A stretch of DNA of 64,000 nt from Brevipalpus yothersi (GCA_003956705.1 QZCP01000103.1:57500-121499), one strand, 5' to 3'. Shown: positions 22,377 through 34,886, counted from the first letter of the stretch. Program-made: numbers and translations. Notes: generated by a model from the letters alone, not told the origin.

Positions 22377-22857
22377 CAATTGTTGTGTATAAATTTATGT
22401 GGTTCTATTTTATAACTCTCTGTTAATCAGAAATTTCTGATTTTAATTGAACAGGAAATGTTGTTCATAGGAAACTTTCTCCTAGAGAGGACAGCCAACC
22501 AGATGAAATCAGCCCCGAGCCAGCCGATTGAGAATGGATGTCCAAATAGAATCCACAATAATGTGGATCATAGTTTCATCATAAAATCCCAATAATTTCA
22601 CACATCTTCTATTTTCGATAATCAAGCAACGGAAAGGAACCATAGTGTTAACTTATATCGACTAACTGTATTGAGTTCAATATTTTTGTTCTATCGACAG
22701 CGATCGAAAGTTAAGACACAGAATTATTTTTTCGTCAATTGTCTCAATAGAATTAGAGAATTGTGAAGCCTTTCTGAAAATTCATTCAACATGAGAATCA
22801 CATGTAGAGATCGTTCACTTTCAAGTTGGGTCCAATTCTGATAAAGTTTCACTCAAT
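22377..22857. other. Intergenic region before aquaglyceroporin
   Basis: AT-rich sequence containing the 3' UTR of the peptidase gene and the upstream region of the MIP gene. No further feature is visible. Confidence 0.5.
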
Positions 22858-24362
22858 ATGAAGGAAGCGAATGCCGGGAAGCTTAGATTACCGATGACTC
22901 TGGAAAAGTAAGTCTCTCATCCAGATATTCTTCAAGTTAATTATCATGTATCCTTCCATTTCATAGCCCTCAGAGAAGTCGGTTTTCGATAACTCATATG
23001 AGACTTACAATGGCTAGAAGATCGGAGTCGTACATGAATCAACATCCACGACTTCAGCATTTTTTTGCCGAAATGATTGGAACTTTTTTACTCTTGGTGA
23101 GTTTTATATCCTATTTGAAATCACAGTTATTCTGATTCCCATTCTGAGTTCTCTCTTTCTCTTTATGTTCAACAGTTTTTTGGTTTCGCTGGCCATTTGG
23201 TGCATCGAATTAAATTTGAAGATAGAAATGAAAGTCATTTCATCATAGCTGTGGCTTTTGGAATCGGAGCTCTGGTCGGTTTATCAGCAGCAATTCGTTC
23301 TTCTGGTGGTCATCTGAACCCAGGTGTTACTGTTATGTTATCTCTTATGGGTCGATTCCCAGTCGGTAGAGTTTGGTACTATATTCTGGCTCAATACTCA
23401 GGCTCATTTTTAGCCTCATGCCTATTGTTCTTCCAATATCATGAAGAGATAGACAATTATGTTGAAAGTCGTACTGCAGATTATTTAGAATTTAACGAGA
23501 CCGTATCTAGTGTCATGAGATCTGCTTCTTTTTATACAACTTTCCCACCTCCAGGAGTTAGTTTGACCACCGCTTTCTTTGATCAGGTAAGCTGATGAGT
23601 AGTTAATTTCCGAGGAGAAAATGAAACTTTCTTCATCGCCTATTTTTGATACAGATAATTGGCACCTCAGTGATGGTTTTCTCCATCAATTGCGTGGAGA
23701 CTTCCGGTATACCCAAATATTTGAATCCTTTGGTCATTTCGATAGTGTTGGTGGGGGTCATCATGGCAGATCTTTTAAATGCTGGAGCTATCCTCAATCC
23801 GGCCAGAGATCTTGCTCCTCGAGTTTTTACTGCTCTAGTTTATGGATCCGAAGTTTTTACGTGAGTTCTCGAACAAATTTCAACTATGTGATCATTTGGT
23901 CAGTGAGTTATTAATTCTTGTGCAGTCCATTAAATTCCCATTACTGGTGGCTTGTTGGTGTCGTTGCACCTCATTTAGGTTGTATCCTTGGAGCTCTCTT
24001 GTATTCAATTCTTATTGATGCTGATTTTTTGAGAGGCCCAAAACCCCCAGTAGCACACGAAGAAGATGATCGTAAGTTTCAAATTTATCTGAATGATCAC
24101 CTCCTTGAATACATAGATGAGGAGTATGCTAATCGTAATCATGCTCCTTTGAACAGTCGTGAGCTCTCCTCTGATTGCTCATACCCCATCTGAACCCGCT
24201 AAAATGCCAAATAAATCCTCCTTAACTTCACAAGACTCGGGAGGTGCTAAAAAGCATGTGTCTTTTGCCGAAGGTACAAAAGAACCAGCTCCAGATACTA
24301 CATTGCAGCGAAGTTCCCTACAGAAAAGATCCAATTCCAGCTTGCAAACCAGTCCCATCTAA
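22858..24362 (+). CDS. Aquaglyceroporin-like MIP channel
   Basis: A membrane channel likely passing glycerol or other small solutes as well as water. Exons 22858-22907, 22967-23096, 23176-23586, 23655-23860, 23926-24071 and 24157-24362 close in frame to 382 aa. The second pore box GAILNPARDLAPR (NPA 245-247, then Arg-Asp) is the aquaglyceroporin signature. The first box is GGHLNPGVTV, with NPG (108-110) instead of NPA. A long loop after helix 3 and a long cytosolic tail are present. The tail is Ser/Lys-rich (KKHVSFAEGTKEP). If the last intron (24072-24156) is retained, the frame still runs on to a stop at 24193 and encodes a different, acidic tail. Both ends are plausible, and I prefer the spliced form. 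Confidence 0.88.
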
Positions 24363-25303
24363 GTGGTAGAAATGGTTACCAGATTTCAATAATTCTTTTA
24401 TAACATACAAAATGCCTTTTTCAAACTCAGAGCATCCAAAGAGCAGCAGATAACAGAGCACTGCTGTTCGAGAGTCTTTTTAACTTTTTTCTGTGAAGAG
24501 ATATTCATCATGAGAGGTAAAAAATAAAACCAATTTACATGGAAAAGAATTTTATCATTCCATAAACATATTCGAACACTTAAATACAATTAGTATTGGA
24601 ATACCATTTTTGAGAGCCAAAAAATTCTTGTTAGTTTCGAAGACATCAGCGAAACTTCGGAAAGATCCTCAACGAACGAATCAAAAATGTTGAAGATCGG
24701 TGTCAATTCAGGCCAAAAGTATCATTCAATCTATTTGAACAAATCCGATACGAGCAGAAAAGAATAAAAGCAATGATAATCTCTCTGAACACCGTCTCCA
24801 AGCTTAATCCATTCAATGATCATCAATATTGGGTTTGGTGAAATTTTCCCAAAGTTTCACATGATTTCCAACGGAAATTCTTACAACTTGCTTCTTTGAT
24901 CATCATCATTATTCCGCAAGTCTGTATCTAACAGAATATTTCATATGTATAGTATTAAAACTTTCATCATGATTTCTTTCAAACCCACTAAATCTTATCG
25001 AATTCGATGGAAAATTTTTCAATATCGAAATTAGGTTCAGAACTTTTCGATCAGAACTCGACGATCGCTCGCCAAGATGAGCAGGTGTCTCTCATCAGTT
25101 TACAGCAACTTTTGAGCGGGTAACTTGAACCACAGTAAACAGTTGCTCAACAGCATGTCCACGTGCTGTGAGATGTGTGTATACAACTTTCACGTGTCTC
25201 ATGATGGTATGAAATATATTTGAAAGTATCTTGTTTTTTGATGTCTTATTTATTTCTTTATTGTTTTTGATTAAATCATTTGTTTGTCTGTGAGATCTTC
25301 ATC
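24363..25303. other. Intergenic region MIP-POLR1B
   Basis: About 940 bases without a gene. No repeats longer than a few units are present. The right edge must contain the POLR1B promoter, but no TATA box is evident. Confidence 0.5.
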
Positions 25304-28300
25304 ATGTCAATCACCTGCAATGAAGATATTGAGCTTGTTCGACAGTTTGCTAATCTTTCTGTTTCAGTTGACCAGAAGAGAAACCATTCCGATACTTACC
25401 ATAAGTTGTCCCCCGAACAATACAGGGTTGGTTTGAAAAACAATCATTTTTTTGGATTTTATTCTGATCAGAAATTTTCTTCCTTCTCTCCAATAGATCA
25501 TACAAAAGATTTCTAAAGCCCATATAGACTCATTTGACTACATGCTTGATAAGGGTCTGATTCAAGGGATTAAAGTATGTTCCGAGTCAATTAGATGAAG
25601 AGTGTCTCTGCTAACCATTCCTAATTAATTTTCTTTCAGAATTTACATCCAGCAGTTGTTGAACTTCCAAATAAAGATGTTCTGACCATAAAAATAACAG
25701 TAAGTTTCTAGTACCGATCTGAAAATAGTACCAAAATAAATACTCTAATTTTCAGAGAGTTTCTATTGGTACGCCTCTCATCAACAAAGATTGTGTTGCC
25801 AAAACTAAATTCCTTTATCCAGCTGAGGTAAGTTTAGTAACTACTCTAATAATCATGTATTTAAAAACCTATAAATCATGTTTTCACAGTGTCGGATGAA
25901 AGGAACCACATATGAAGCTCCTTTGACTGTGTCATTTTCTTGTCAAGTAAATAATACTAATCCTGAAGACATCACTGATGTCGTCGGAGAAATTCCAATT
26001 ATGTTGAAAGTGAGTAAAAAATCAATTTTTTTCTCTTTATTCATCCAATCTAACCTTTTTTCTCTTTCCTCAAAGTCTAAGAAATGTAATCTTTATAAAT
26101 TGTCGCCAAAAGAAATGGTAAAGCGTTTTGAAGATGCTGAAGATTTTGGTGGTTACTTCGTCATCAACGGAAACGAAAGAGTTGTTAGATTCTTGATTGC
26201 TCAAAGGAGAAATTATGTGAGACTTCGTGAGGGATTTTTGTTTCCTCAGAATTTATGATTTAATATTGTTTTCTTAGCCCATGTCCATCAAGCGAAACAG
26301 TTGGAAAGACGCAGGTCAGCTGTTCTCAGAATATGGTGTAATGATAAGATGTGTGCGATCTGATGAAATGGGATTGGTAAGAATCATTGATTCTATTGAA
26401 TCTTATCTGACTATTTCACTCTTTTTCTCTAGAATATGGTTCTCCATTATCTGAACAATGGAACAGCTCGTCTTCGCTTTTTCTATCTCAGACAAATGAT
26501 GTATGTGCCGTTGATTGTGGTTCTGAAAGCTCTTTGCGATGTGACTGATAAATTTATCTTCCAAGAGATGATAAAGGGTCGAGAAAATGATTCTTATTAT
26601 AAGAAATGCATAAAAAAGATGCTTCGGTTGGTGCAAGAAGAAAAAAACGAAAAACTCATCACTCATGAGGATATCAAGATACACATGGGTAAAAAGTTTC
26701 GTAATCGCACACACCTTCCAGATTCCTGTACAGATATCGAAGTTGCCAATTTTTTACTTAAGTAAGAGACCTGGCATAAGAAAAATCTAATCAATTAATT
26801 CTAATCATGATTTATCACTTACAGAGAGTGTATAGCCATTCATTTGACTGATAACGTCGATAAATTCAACTTACTCGTGTTCATGACCAAAAAGCTATTC
26901 ATGACTGCAAAGGGTGAATGTGCTGGGGAAAATCCTGACAATCCCATGTTCCAAGAGCTTTTTTTGAGTGGTCATATCTATTTCAACCTACTTCTCGATC
27001 GTCTTGCTACCTACCTAGATCTTGTGGGCAAAAATATCAAAAAACATTTCGATACACATGGTTACCGTAAGGATTTGCAAATGAATGGACGTGTTCTGCG
27101 AAAGTTTCTCTCCAGCTCTTATGGTAATATATGTCGTCCTATGAAGCATCTCTTGAGTACTGGTAATCTCAATAGTAGATCGGGAATAGGATTGATGCAA
27201 TCTTCAGGTCTTGCAGTAACTGCAGAAAAGATAAACTTTTGGCGTTTCTTAGCTCATTTTCGAAGTGTCCATAGAGGATCTGCCTTCACTGAACAAAGAA
27301 CCACAGAAGCAAGAAAATTGTATCCAGAAGCATGGGGATTCATGTGCCCCGTCCACACGCCGGATGGTGAGCCTTGCGGTTTGCTAACTCATCTAGCAGA
27401 CTTGTGTTTCATCACCAATTATCAACCCTCAAATGAGGATCTTGTAAAAACTCTTGTGGAATATGGAATGACTCCAAAAGAGTCTGTCATAAAGGACTAC
27501 TCTCGTGTATATTACGTTCTCCTAGATGGGAAGGTGGTTGGCTATGTTGAGCATTCAAAAGCTTCCTCTCTTGTAAAAAGTCTACGATTTGCAAAGTGCG
27601 AGGGTCTGAGAAATATATCTCCTGTCCTGGAAGTAGGACTTATCCCCTTCACTGACAAAGCTACCCAATTCCCGGGAGTTTTTATTTTCACCAATCCAGC
27701 AAGAATGGTTCGACCAGTCATGAATTTAGAAACCCAAAAATTAGAACTCATAGGAACCTTTGAGCAGGTTTACATGGATATAGCTATTGTGGAAAAAGAA
27801 GTACATAAAGGTGTTACAACTCACATGGAAGTCAGTCAAACCTCTTTTCTCAGTATTCTCGCTAGTCTCATTCCGTATCCAGATTTTAATCAGAGTCCCA
27901 GAAATATGTATGCTTGTCAGATGGGCAAGCAAACAATGGGAACGGCTTCTCATACTCTCCGATATAGAAGTGATACGAAAATGTATTCACTGATGTACCC
28001 ACAATCTCCTTTGGTTAGGCCGAAGCCTCATGATGCCTTCCATTTAGATGATTATCCTATTGGTACTAATGCTGTGGTTGCTGTGATATCTTATACCGGT
28101 TATGATATGGAAGATGCCCTGATATTGAACAAATCTGCCGTCGAAAGAGGCTTCAAGTTTGGTGCCATATACAAAACTGTTCGATATGACGTGAAAGATA
28201 TTGAGAAAGTCAGTGATTCTACCGCCAAATGGGTATTCGGACGTCTCACGAATGATGATGAAAGACTCAAGGAGCGAATAGACAGAGATGGCCTTCCCTT

Positions 28301-29332
28301 CATTGGCTATCGTGTTGAATATGATGACCCGATATGTTGCTTCTATGAAACCAATACCAAGGTGACCAGAGTTGAGAAATACAAATCCACCGAAGTAGCC
28401 TACATTTCCGATGTTAAGGTGTTAGGTCGTGACAATGGTAAAGATTTTATGCAATCGATAGCCGTAACATTTTACGTCCCAAGAAGGCCGATTGTCGGTG
28501 ATAAATTTGCCAATCGTCATGGACAGAAAGGAGTTTGCAGTTTTCTATGGCCTTGTGAGAATATGCCTTTTACCGGTGAAGGAATAGTGCCTGATGTTGT
28601 TTTCAATCCTCACGGATATCCCTCACGTATGACCATTGGTATGATGCTGGAAAGTATGGCTGGAAAGTCTTCCTCATGTCATGGCATAATACATGATGCA
28701 ACTCCTTTCATGTTCTCAGAAGATGAAAAAGCAGGTGAATATTATGGTGAAATGCTTCGTCAAGCTGGATATAATCATTATGGAACAGAAATGATGTACA
28801 GTGGTATCGATGGTAGACCATTGAGAGCAGACATTTTCATTGGAGTTATATTCTATATAAGACTTCGTCACATGGTTGGCGACAAGTATCAAGTCCGCTC
28901 TACTGGCCCGATTGATGCTCTCACTCATCAGCCTGTTAAGGGTAGAAAACGGTGTGGTGGTATACGTTTTGGTGAAATGGAGCGTGATTCTCTACTTGCT
29001 CATGGAGCTTCTTTCCTGATTCATGATCGGCTGTATACTCAGTCCGATAAAACCAAGGTAATTAATTTCAGGAGGCTATTATTTTTAAAATCTAACATTT
29101 GCTTTCTATTTTCTAGTGCTATGGTTGCTCAAAATGTGGAATGATAATCTCTACAACCCCCCTTGTTAAAGAAGATTTCGATATTGACACAAGTCGGAAG
29201 AATCCAATATGGTATTGTAGAGTTTGTGATACAAGTAATTTTGTAAAAATTGTAGAGCTTCCTTATGCATTGAAATATTTGACTGCTGAACTGGCTTCTG
29301 TAAATGTTAAACTTCAGTTTACTTTTGAGTGA
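25304..29332 (+). CDS. POLR1B: DNA-directed RNA polymerase I subunit RPA2 (RPA135)
   Basis: Second-largest catalytic subunit of nucleolar RNA polymerase I, which makes rRNA. Ten exons: 25304-25426, 25497-25574, 25640-25699, 25756-25827, 25890-26009, 26076-26216, 26278-26376, 26433-26761, 26825-29057, 29117-29332. Together they give 1156 aa (human 1135). Pol I rather than Pol II/III identity comes from YPAECRMKGTTYEAPL, GHIYFNLLL-type spacing and KLFMTAKGECAGENPD. Core polymerase blocks are CPVHTPDGEPCGL, QSPRNMYACQMGKQTMG, YPIGTNAVVAVISYTGYDM, GDKFANRHGQKGV, NPHGYPSRMTIGMMLES and the switch-like GGIRFGEMERD. The C-terminal zinc-binding cysteines CSKCG and CRVCD are split between exons. Seven small exons precede the two large ones. 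The first donor is GTTGGT, a weak site. The poly(A) signal overlaps the stop codon. Confidence 0.96.
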
Positions 29333-29337
29333 ATAAA
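29332..29337 (+). terminator. Polyadenylation signal AATAAA overlapping POLR1B stop
   Basis: TGAATAAA merges the POLR1B stop codon (29330-29332) with a canonical AATAAA. The 3' UTR would then be only about 20 bases long. Confidence 0.6.
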
Positions 29338-30343
29338 CATTAAAAAGTAACTTTCGTGTTTATTCAAATTGATCAATTGCTATGAGAGTCTACGAGTATC
29401 ATAGAATACTGTGCTTATATTGGACATTATTTCTAATTTTGATTTGTCATGCAAGAAATTCTCTTCCAAAATAGGACTGTTAAGATACTCTACTCCACAA
29501 AAAAGCTTAAAGCCCCATCAACGGAATCGTTAAGGCATTGAAAAATTTGTCTTGTGGGTGTTACTATTATTCATTGAGCCAAAGAATATCCAGGCAATCA
29601 ATTCGAAAGATAGATTGTAATATATTCTGTTCTCAAGGTCAAATCAGAGAATTCGTGTCTCAACAGCATTTGAATGATAAATCTGGAAAATTTGTCCTCT
29701 TTGGTAATAAGAAATGTCTTAGTTACCAAAAAAAGATTATCTTGGAATAAGTTTTCTGTAGATTTTTCCGATACCTCAAATGGAATAAATTATTAGAATT
29801 CTGAACATCAAAATGTTTTTTCTCCAAACAATTATTGCATCATAAGTCTCACGCAGTATTGTGGGATCACTTTCGACTTTCAAAATAGTATAAAAGTTTT
29901 CCTATCCTCATTAAATATTGAAATAGCCAGAAAAAGAGTCTTTTCAAAGGTCAATTGGACTAAAATTTCTGTTAAAAATCCAAAAAACCACTGATCACAA
30001 GTCAAAGATAACAATAGAGCTGTATTAATCGATTTCTGAATCATGAATAGATGTTTAAACTTTTGTTATGCATCCATGAGTGCTTCCTGATTGCCTAGCT
30101 GAAGACAAATGAGATGAGCGGATAAATACAGCAGGATATCCTCTTGATCATTTAACAATTCAGCCTGATGTCCATTTTGACGAAGTAGAATCCATTTCTC
30201 ACTCATCTCAGCCTGATTACTCCAAATTCCTGGCTAAATTTGAATTCCTGTCTGTCAGTTTCATTTTTTAGTTCTTTTAGCAAGTGAAACTGTCCCAAAA
30301 TCATTTTCGATAGTAAGGGAAACCTCTTTTCGGTGTTTCCGAA
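29333..30343. other. Intergenic region POLR1B - cysteine-rich peptide gene
   Basis: About 1 kb of AT-rich sequence without repeats or a supportable gene. It must contain the promoter of the downstream small secreted-peptide gene, but no clear TATA box is seen. Confidence 0.45.
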
Positions 30344-31603
30344 ATGATTCTGGATCGTGGAATCCAAAATCCTTTACGAAGCGATTCTATCACCTTGTGT
30401 CTTCTGATCGTATTCATACTCTCATTCAGTGAAACTCTCTTATTCCCTCGACTGACTACAAGATTTTGTTACAATTCTCCTGAGCCGAGTCGAGTTAGCG
30501 TAAGAATTCGATGCCAAGTTATTCAATATGAATTAGAACTCAAGAAGATCTAAAATTTTCCTCCCAACAGAGCCAGTGTGTTTTGTGCAATTATTTCCTC
30601 TTCGATTCAACTGTGAGTTCTGAAACTAAGCTTATGAGCAGTTAGAAGTTCCGAGTGAGAAAGATTACAAACTTTAAAAATTCTTTCAATCTTCAATTCT
30701 CTTTTTATAGGTCCTAGGATGCACGGGATCGGTGAGCATTGTCATCATGAAGATTCAGTTCTTCTTCTCTCTAATTCTGTCAAATTTTCATCCATAAATC
30801 TTATTTCCTTCACATTTAGACTGCTCTGACTGTCAATATGACAGCTCAGCAAGCATTTTGTGTCATCTCTCAATGTCTTGGGGTAAGTTTAAAAAAATAT
30901 GATTATTCTCGAACCAATAATCCTTATGTTAATCTTAATGAATCGATGACTGAATCTGAATATAGCCCTTCAAGCAATGAGAATAGTTTTTCTTAAACTC
31001 AAAATACGCTAAGTTTGGTGCGAGGATGTTGGAAAAACGAGCTTTTTCACGAAATATGTTCTAAGACATTTTTGGAAGGAATCCATCTTTCGGAAACTAT
31101 TTTCTCAAATTTTTCCCAGTCTTAGAGCTTTGAAACACATCTAAAACTCTTTAAACAAACAAAATACTGAAAGAGCTTCATAACAATCGATTTCTGCTAT
31201 TCTTGTTCCTCCAAACTCATGAAAATGAGCGTTTCTACTACAGTCGAGTCAAATGCTTATGCCTTTTCACAATGAAAAATTGACTTTTTCTAAGAAGGTT
31301 TCGAATTTTCTATTAGTTTTTTTCCACTAACTATAGCTCTTAACTTTTTTAACTCTGGAAACTTACTTTAACTTGGGAAAATTATCCTTTTACCTACAGC
31401 AAATAAGGCAGTCCCCAATGTTTCTAGGACGAAGAAAGCGGAATTCTGACGAACTTGAGAGAATGGAATCGAATAATTCAGTGGATATGAATTCATTGGA
31501 TAAAGAAGAATCAATTTTCTATGAAATTAATGGGGTTAAGGAACAAATCATCGTAAAAAATCAATTTGAAGTCTTCATTGATGATCTTACGGAAGATATC
31601 TAG
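30344..31603 (+). CDS. Putative cysteine-rich secreted peptide precursor (unrecognised)
   Basis: Five exons, 30344-30499, 30571-30612, 30711-30731 (21 bases), 30820-30882 and 31400-31603, all join in phase 0 and give 161 aa. The product starts with a signal-like segment (ITLCLLIVFILSFSETLL, about residues 16-33). Six cysteines follow, spaced C-x12-C-x2-C-x11-C-x16-C-x4-C. Then comes FLGRRKR, a Gly plus basic quartet typical of amidated, processed prohormones. The rest is an acidic tail of about 55 residues without cysteine, resembling a discarded propeptide. This layout fits a neuropeptide or peptide-hormone precursor. The spacing is not that of CHH/ITP, eclosion hormone, insulin or neuroparsin as I know them. 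The model rests on splice signals and phase alone, so small exons could be misplaced. Confidence 0.6.
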
Positions 31604-31915
31604 TTCATCTTCAGAAAATTCTTGGATTTTTGCCTCAACATTCGAAACTTCGTGTGCTGAAGAGAAAATCTTCAACCTTTAAAGAACAAAATGACAAGCG
31701 AATTTCCATCGATTTTTTAATCAGTGTACAATGTATAGTAAAATGAATAGTTCTTTCTCGAGTTCAGAATAAGTAGAACTGTTTTTCATAGAGAGGTTTT
31801 ATAAGCTTTGTTACAAAATTATTATTAGTCTTTCACTTTGATTTCGGATTAACTGTTGAATCGTTTTTTAAAAGCTGAATGCTCGGAATAAAACTTATTG
31901 GCCTTTTTGTACACT
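31604..31915. other. Convergent 3' region
   Basis: A short AT-rich spacer between the cysteine-rich peptide gene (+) and the long 3' exon of the glycine-rich gene (-). No feature beyond UTRs is seen. Confidence 0.5.
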
Positions 31916-33824
31916 TTAATGATAGATTGCCTCTGGTTTTTTAGTTATTTTGACCACCTTTATAGATTTAACATGCCCATTCTCCTTTGTTTTAGCATTG
32001 ATTGTGACAGGCACCTGAGTAGATGGATCAGGAGTGGTTGTTGTGGAAGTTTTTTCGATCGGTCTTCGCTGGGCTTCCAAAACTTTTCGCTTCTCCATCA
32101 ACTGTTGAATGGGATGCTGTTCACTGGCTGATGCATGCAATAATCCTCCAAGATGACCATGCCCAATTCCATGATGTAAGCCACCGCTGATAGGATATAA
32201 GCAAAAGACAATAAAAAAATCTATTGAAAATTGAGCTACCCAGTGAACATGGATTCCCCAAGAAAAAATTGATGCCAATTCTTCTCTCCGTTGAAAGTAA
32301 CAATTATTTTTCGATTCATTCACTCAAAATTCTAATCTAATGAGTCCTTGGCAAAAATAGTTCGAATGATTAAAGGAAATTGAAAATTATTGAGGAGAAG
32401 AAAGTTTAATGTAAAACGATTGCATAATTATGATCAGTAGGATGGAAAAAAGAAGAGGAGAGAATAACAATGAATGAGAATTTTCGGCTATATGTCATTT
32501 ATATGTATATATATTTAGACTAAGAATTTGGAGCAAAATAGTTAAAAATTCATCGTGGTTGAGATGATACCGTTACATGAAGATAGTCATGCATGCTTGG
32601 GTAAGCTGAATAATTATATCACTAATAACGACTGTCCATTCACATGATCATTGGTATGGAAAATCTTTCTGCCTCATTCTTTTTGCTAGACTTGGAAAAA
32701 ACTTTCGTTCTAATATTATACTGATCATAGTTAAACCATCGAACATTACAGTTACAAGATGTCCAGTTGTTTTTTGACAAAGTTATTTTTCCTTCTCTAT
32801 TCTGGCGGACAAAAATGAGCAATAGAACCACCATTTAAGGTGTCAAGGTGGGTATATCATAGGAGATAGAGAGAAAGAGAGAGAGAGAGAAAGAAAGAGG
32901 GCATTTGGATGGACCAAAAAAATTGTCAAAATAATGATGATAAAAATTATTGATTAATCATCAGAATATTTGATCTCTTAAATTAAATTTTCTCGTGTTC
33001 GTAAGTTTTTTCATGTATATTTGTAGGTGTATTTGTGTATGTATATGTGTGTGTGTGTGTGTGCATATAGGTGGACTTGATTGGTGCGATATTATCGCAT
33101 GTTGTATATCCATTTGAGAAAGCATATTATCGACCATAACCGCCGAACCCGTGGCCTCTGATCAGTGACGAAGACAAAAAAGCAAGAGAATAATGATAAG
33201 TGCGACAGGCAGTGAGTAAAGTGTGTGTATGTGTGCTTTGAGAATGGTTGAGGTGGAAAGAGAATTGTGGATGGTGGTAGTAATTAACAAATTGTAACCA
33301 CCGAAATGGGGAGAGTTAATGTGGGAAAAAGGGAATGCTCATTTGGAATTTTGAATGAGGAGAGAAGAAAGGGCAAGAAAAGGACATTTTCACGGAGAGA
33401 AGTCTTATCAGGCGAACATGCAGCATACTATTTTTCTGATATATTTGAAAAAATTAGCCAATTTTTTCCGGGCATTCGTAAATCATGCAAATTAACGGGA
33501 CAATTCAACTCACCCAAATCCACCACCAAAGCCACCACCAAATCCACCTCCACCAAATCCACCACCTCCAAAGTGGGCTGGGAATGGATGAATAATTGGT
33601 GGTTTAACCGATTCGATGGCGAAAGGTACTGGCAATGGTAATGGTAACGGTACAACACCAAACCCCGGTGGAGCCAACAATGCAGCGGCTAGAATTAATT
33701 TCACTAACTTTCTAGCCTCATGATGACTCAATCGATGGGCAGATGTGTTTGGTGTGAAATATATAACCGTCAAGAAGACTATCAGTAAACCGATTCCAAT
33801 TAACCGGGTTTCTTTAAGTTTCAT
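31916..33824 (-). CDS. Glycine-rich secreted protein with two alternative last exons
   Basis: The first coding exon, 33824-33514, encodes a signal peptide or anchor (IGIGLLIVFLTVIYF), a short basic region, an Ala/Leu stretch, the repeat PLPLPLPVPF and a GGGGFGGGGFGGG tail. It ends in phase 2 at GG|GTGAGT. Two downstream acceptors both restore the frame. Exon A (33157-33127) adds only GGHGFGGYGR and stops, giving 113 aa. Exon B (32186-31916) adds a His/Gly-rich start and a charged Thr-rich tail ending KKPEAIYH, giving 193 aa. A 5' UTR intron (33966-33835) and a TATA box lie upstream. The product resembles cuticular or silk-associated glycine-rich proteins in composition only, and no domain is recognised. 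Exon B could also be the sole real end, with exon A cryptic. Confidence 0.65.
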
Positions 33825-34154
33825 CTTAATATTCCTGTAGCATAAATCAAATTGAATTAGAATATTATGTTTACGATGAACTTTCACATATTTTCTATCT
33901 CGAAGAATCCGTAGAACATGTACTAAATTTTTGAACTCGAGGAGTAAAATAGAATAGAATAGATACCTGTTCGTTACTAGTCCCGAAGAGAAAACTTATC
34001 AAAAATAACTCAAGAATAACGTATCAACTCAGATTTCACAATCACACGAGTGTAAATAAAGATCATCCACAGTGTAATATGGAAATTGAACACAAACCGT
34101 AACTGAACGTACTAACAGAAGTCGAGTAAAATGTCTAAAATTCGGTCATCCTTA

Positions 34155-34164
34155 GTCTTTTATA
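34155..34164 (-). promoter_or_regulatory. TATA box of the glycine-rich protein gene
   Basis: On the minus strand CCTGATATAAAAGAC contains a TATAAAAG element. It sits about 190 bases upstream of the 5' UTR donor at 33967, leaving room for a noncoding first exon that starts near 34130. Confidence 0.6.
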
Positions 34165-34347
34165 TCAGGATCAAATATCTTGGGTGAGCAGGCCGAATTG
34201 TCGATTTGGGAGTAGCTTCTGCTGATTGGGACACACACAAATTTTGTGGCCCTTTCCAAGAAACCCCTGATACGATTTGGCTAGTTCTAATGGGCTCACT
34301 TTCGTCAGCCTCCCCTCGATAAGGCCTGGAATGGGACAAGCCTGATG

Positions 34348-34350
<3 letters not shown>

Positions 34351-34399
<49 letters not shown>
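34351..34399. repeat. (GA)n microsatellite
   Basis: A nearly perfect GA run of about 49 bases, roughly 190 bases upstream of the TATA box of the minus-strand glycine-rich gene. Confidence 0.95.
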
Positions 34400-34402
<3 letters not shown>

Positions 34403-34811
34403 GGGTGGTGGGGGAGGGTAGACCAATAGAGCCCGTGTGAAAGCCCAGTGAGCGGATAAAAAAGATACTGGCCAAAAAAGCGTATTTTTTTACAATCACG
34501 GATCAATTAGCACCCTCAATGATAAACAATCCCTGACCATTTCTCATCTATTTTCTGATTCAAAAATTATGATATATCCACCATACTTCTATTCATCAAG
34601 GTGTATCTTCATATTTTGCTTGAGCTGTAACTTCTATCAGCCGTCGCATCACTCTACTTTCCTCATCATTGTCAAAAGTCGCTTGTTAACCTTAGATTTG
34701 ATACCTGTAACATACCAAGTTTAAAATTTCGGTTGCATACATAATGGGCAAGACTGTTAGAATATATCCAGATTGAAGTGAAAAGTACATCAGTCATCGT
34801 TTGGCTTGTGG

Positions 34812-34813
<2 letters not shown>

Positions 34814-34884
<71 letters not shown>
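34814..34884. repeat. (CT)n microsatellite, longest in window
   Basis: A perfect CT run of about 71 bases, the longest dinucleotide array in the window. It lies in an intergenic region. Confidence 0.95.

Positions 34885-34886
<2 letters not shown>

Noticed and set aside
34160..34506. Overlapping minus-strand frames rich in Ser-Leu
   Set aside because: Produced by the (GA)n array read on the other strand; no conserved flank.
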